Of a stretch of 20,355 nt of DNA, positions 18,660-20,355 are shown one piece after another. How positions within the stretch are numbered: position 1 is the first letter of the stretch; each line of letters starts with the position of its first letter. The notes beneath the pieces are model-generated. The model ran no database searches. It saw only the letters and a list, made by a program, of their open reading frames with translations, and was not told the origin of the DNA. Source of the stretch: Brugia malayi (taxonomy: Eukaryota > Nematoda > Chromadorea > Rhabditida > Onchocercidae); assembly GCF_000002995.4 (NCBI RefSeq), contig NW_025062385.1:1-20355 (forward strand), read 5' to 3'. A program made the translations under genes and the position numbers.

Positions 18660-19393
18660 GATATGCTACCAGTTGATATTCTTACATTTTTCGTTTGTGA
18701 TATCGGTCTTTTTCCTATTAATTCAACATTTTTATCATTTTCTTTTATATTCTGTGATAAATTGACATTATATGTCATTTTTGCACTTTGTAGCATTTCC
18801 ATTTTTGTGATAAATTCATTTGCATGAAATTTTACATGGCATATTAAACATTTACATAATGTTATCATCAATTATGCTATATCTTACATTTTAATATTTC
18901 TGAATCACAATGAATTAATTGTATTTAAGGATGATTTATATTTATTCAAGTAACTGTTAACAGCAAATAAGTTAACAACGTTACATTTCAATTATCAAAG
19001 TAGCTGTATAATAGATGATAAATTAACGTTTAATATCCATTATTAGAGTATACTGTATAATTTTACTTGATTGAAGTAAATGTACAAGTTAACGTTACAA
19101 ATCATTTTAATGATACTAAAAATATTTCTAACATGTGATTCCACTTGTTTCACATTACGATTAATAAATGATTCGTGTGATGATTCATTGTTACGATGTG
19201 ATTCAACAGAATTGAAAAATATAGCTACGCGATGTTATCCGTTGTACTGATGCATTAGTTGTTTTACTTGTATTAATTATCGACAGTTCGAGTAACTGGG
19301 TAAAATAGTACCTGCTGTTACAGATTTATTTTTCTTACTTAATTTATGAAAATGATCTTTCAATTTTTTAATTGCTTGAATTGGTTTATTCAT
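14496..19393 (-). CDS. Five-exon gene, coiled-coil protein of about 190 residues, unrecognised
   Basis: Exons in transcript order: 19393-19312, 17912-17828, 16419-16326, 16127-16029 and 14708-14496, with all junction phases agreeing (1, 2, 0, 0). The start is MNKPIQAIKKLKDHFHKLSK, 4 nt after a CTTGCAG acceptor suited to trans-splicing. Exon 2 carries IKIKSPVEVKVENLSDN. Exons 3-5 are charged and heptad-like (RLKILINENEMIKKHEEQL, then REKIEREEILQNE, then MLMDLKERVDKLND). The C-terminus is more hydrophobic (SVDFIVRFFQQIYTTI) and stops at TAA 14498-14496. Donors include GTAAAA, GTAATT and GTAAGT. Acceptors are TTTTTAG, GTTACAG, TTTAAAG and TTTTTAG. A GTAAGA donor at 19338, in the same phase, would drop nine residues from exon 1. 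No family is recognised; a structural or adaptor role is only a guess. Confidence 0.6.
14748..15018. repeat. Diverged tandem duplication, ~141-bp period, in last intron of the minus-strand gene
   Basis: The unit from 14748 (tttcataaaattttgcat) recurs from 14889 (tttcataaaattttttat). Shared landmarks are aattcataatttatat and tttttatcaacacttct. It is separate from the 173-bp duplication at 14160-14505. Confidence 0.7.
15126..15327. repeat. 21-bp direct repeat with an adjacent hairpin
   Basis: ttttttgcatgatcttatca(g) occurs at 15126-15146 and 15274-15294. The second copy continues into ctgataaagatca, giving an imperfect inverted repeat (tgatcttatcag / ctgataaagatca, 12 of 13 pairs, short loop). 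It lies in an intron. It could be the ends of a small degenerate foldback element. Confidence 0.6.
17167..17192. repeat. (AT)13 microsatellite
   Basis: Uninterrupted AT dinucleotides in an intron of the minus-strand gene. Confidence 0.95.
18346..18416 (-). CDS. Possible alternative last exon of the minus-strand gene
   Basis: After an acceptor-like ATTCAAATTTAG, the frame that fits the phase of exon 1 (19393-19312) reads LMNSQKSPAKWKMFRSSSS, then FLMDFR, and stops at TAA. It has no donor that would carry it on to exon 17912-17828, so it would act as an alternative terminal exon, giving a short basic protein. A TCA/ATC repeat keeps the other frames open too, so chance is a real alternative. 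Confidence 0.25.
18635..18659. repeat. (TA)12 microsatellite
   Basis: A TA dinucleotide run between possible minus-strand exons. Confidence 0.95.
18691..18868 (-). CDS. Possible exon with a Cys-rich start, unrecognised
   Basis: From ATG at 18868 the frame reads MITLCKCLICHVKFHANEF, then a polar stretch ending GKRPISQTKN, and meets a good GTAAGA donor in phase 0. C-x-C-x2-C with nearby His resembles a partial metal site but no family. The phase does not fit exon 17912-17828 directly, so it would belong to another transcript or need an unseen exon. A TCACAG acceptor within it could start a shorter exon in the same frame. Confidence 0.25.
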
Positions 19394-19552
19394 ATGCCTG
19401 CAAGTAATTATTTTCTTTATTTTTCTTTTTTTGACTTATAAAATTTTGTTAAAAATAAAATTATATGTTTTCTTTTCTTTTCAATTTTATTGGAATATAA
19501 CAAAACAAATTTGAAATTTATTTATAAATAATGAAGAAATATGGAAATATAT

Positions 19553-19553
<1 letters not shown>

Positions 19554-19591
<38 letters not shown>

Positions 19592-19603
19592 CAAAAAAAA
19601 AAA
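19554..19603. repeat. Poly(A) tract: A37, GC, A11
   Basis: A run of 37 A's, then GC, then 11 more. It is compatible with a slipped homopolymer or the tail of an old retroposed sequence, but no retroposed gene is recognisable beside it. Length in the assembly may be inaccurate. Confidence 0.85.
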
Positions 19604-19683
19604 GATTTGAAAATAGCATAGGATGATCTTTTTTTTAAAAAAAAATTATTATTAATGATATATAGAAAATTTAAAAGTCATTA

Positions 19684-19931
19684 AATTGATTTTTTTTTTC
19701 AAGAAAAAGAAAAAACGGGAAACAAACTTGTCAATTTTTCTAATTTAGTTGTTTGAAAATCTTTTGGTTTTTCAGGCATCTGCTAAAATACACACTTTTT
19801 CGCATTGTTTAATAATTATTATAAATATCGCTTTAGTAAATTTTACACACCATCTAATTTTACTTAAAAAAAAGACAGAGGAGTTTTTTGTTCATAAGAA
19901 AACTTTCATTTATTTAAAAATCCATCTATGA
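19684..19931 (+). other. Diverged copy of 12362-12520: intron end plus possible exon
   Basis: Intron-like sequence ends in GGTTTTTCAG at 19773 and matches the intron end at 12455. The frame after it reads ASAKIHTFSHCLIIII..., and remains open to TGA at 19929-19931. The start weakly resembles the exon at 12456 (shared tctgct, SA residues). Coding status is uncertain because the later residues look compositional. Confidence 0.3.
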
Positions 19932-20239
19932 TCCTAAACATTGTTTAAATAAGAATGAAATAATACCTTTTTTTATCAGTCAACAACCGCTTTTTAAATT
20001 AATTACTAGTACTTTAAAAACATATTATCAGTACTAATACATTTTTTTAGTTTTTTACTTTTGTTTTGAATATGCAAATATTGCTTGTGGCATAAATTTA
20101 ATAGAAGATTATTAGAAGTGTAATTTATTTCTCTTCAAGTTTTATTACGAAATTCATTTCTAGTTTAATTAATATAAATTGCTTATCACTAAGTAATATT
20201 ATAAATTGCTTAACAGTAAGTTACATACGTTATATTAGA
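19932..20239. other. AT-rich spacer
   Basis: No gene, RNA or repeat of note was seen here. Confidence 0.6.
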
Positions 20240-20355
20240 GTCATTTTCTTCACTATTTTTGTTATCCCCGCAATATGTTTCTCAACATATGACGACTCAT
20301 ACCGGTGAAAAGCCGAACAGTTGTTCGATATGCGAGAAAACTTACACACAGAAAT
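20240..20355 (+). CDS. Start of a further zinc-finger array, cut by the window end
   Basis: From 20286 the frame reads HMTTHTGEKPNSCSICEKTY then TQK and runs off the end. It matches the end of finger 16 and the start of finger 17 in copy C (SCSICGKSYTQK), with Asn in place of the usual Tyr before the first Cys pair. Immediately before it, 20240-20283 resembles the 3' UTR of copy C near 10908-10948 (gttatcccngcaat). A UTR-like piece is thus fused to finger coding sequence. The frame is open back to about 20220. It is either a rearranged relic or part of another gene. Confidence 0.55.

Noticed and set aside
19554..19603. Poly(A) tail of a retroposed gene
   Set aside because: No recognisable coding relic or target duplication lies beside the tract; a homopolymer expansion is as likely.
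1..20355. Transfer RNA, ribosomal RNA or transposase genes
   Set aside because: I looked for cloverleaf cores, conserved rRNA segments and DDE/DDD or reverse-transcriptase motifs by eye and found none.

Overview
The window reads as AT-rich animal nuclear DNA, most likely nematode. Coding stretches are split by introns with T-rich TTTTCAG-type acceptors and GTAAGT/GTAAGA donors. The clearest gene has an acceptor 27 nt before its ATG with no upstream coding exon, as expected for spliced-leader trans-splicing. No bacterial operons, Shine-Dalgarno sites or recognisable transposon genes were seen. The nematode assignment is an inference.

Positions 1-12.1 kb and the last ~130 bp belong to a tandem C2H2 zinc-finger gene cluster at several stages of birth and decay. 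Positions 1-430 match the diverged 3' flank of a copy lying left of the window. Between 1.4 and 2.2 kb there may be a heavily decayed copy. Copy A (2595-3589) has lost its leader exon and carries two frameshifts. Copy B (4820-6241) has promoter and leader but is frameshifted after finger 11. Copy C (8959-10741) is the intact gene: a 57-nt leader exon, a 106-nt intron and a second exon, giving a predicted 558 residues with 17 fingers. At 11.7-12.1 kb, promoter-like and exon-2-like sequence of a further decayed unit is recognisable. At 20.29 kb another finger array starts and runs off the window.

The predicted copy C protein has an unusual layout: a hydrophobic, signal-peptide-like start, then PLDLS (the motif bound by the corepressor CtBP), a VKEE SUMO consensus, a KKRR basic patch and the fingers. 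The copies differ mainly by gain and loss of 84-bp finger units, and several recombination points are visible inside fingers.

From 12.4 to 13.2 kb there are plus-strand coding fragments of unknown genes, one frameshifted. From 14.5 to 19.4 kb, five minus-strand exons join in phase into an unrecognised coiled-coil protein of about 190 residues. Its introns and flanks hold diverged tandem duplications, AT microsatellites and long A/T tracts. All splice models are read by eye and need transcript support.
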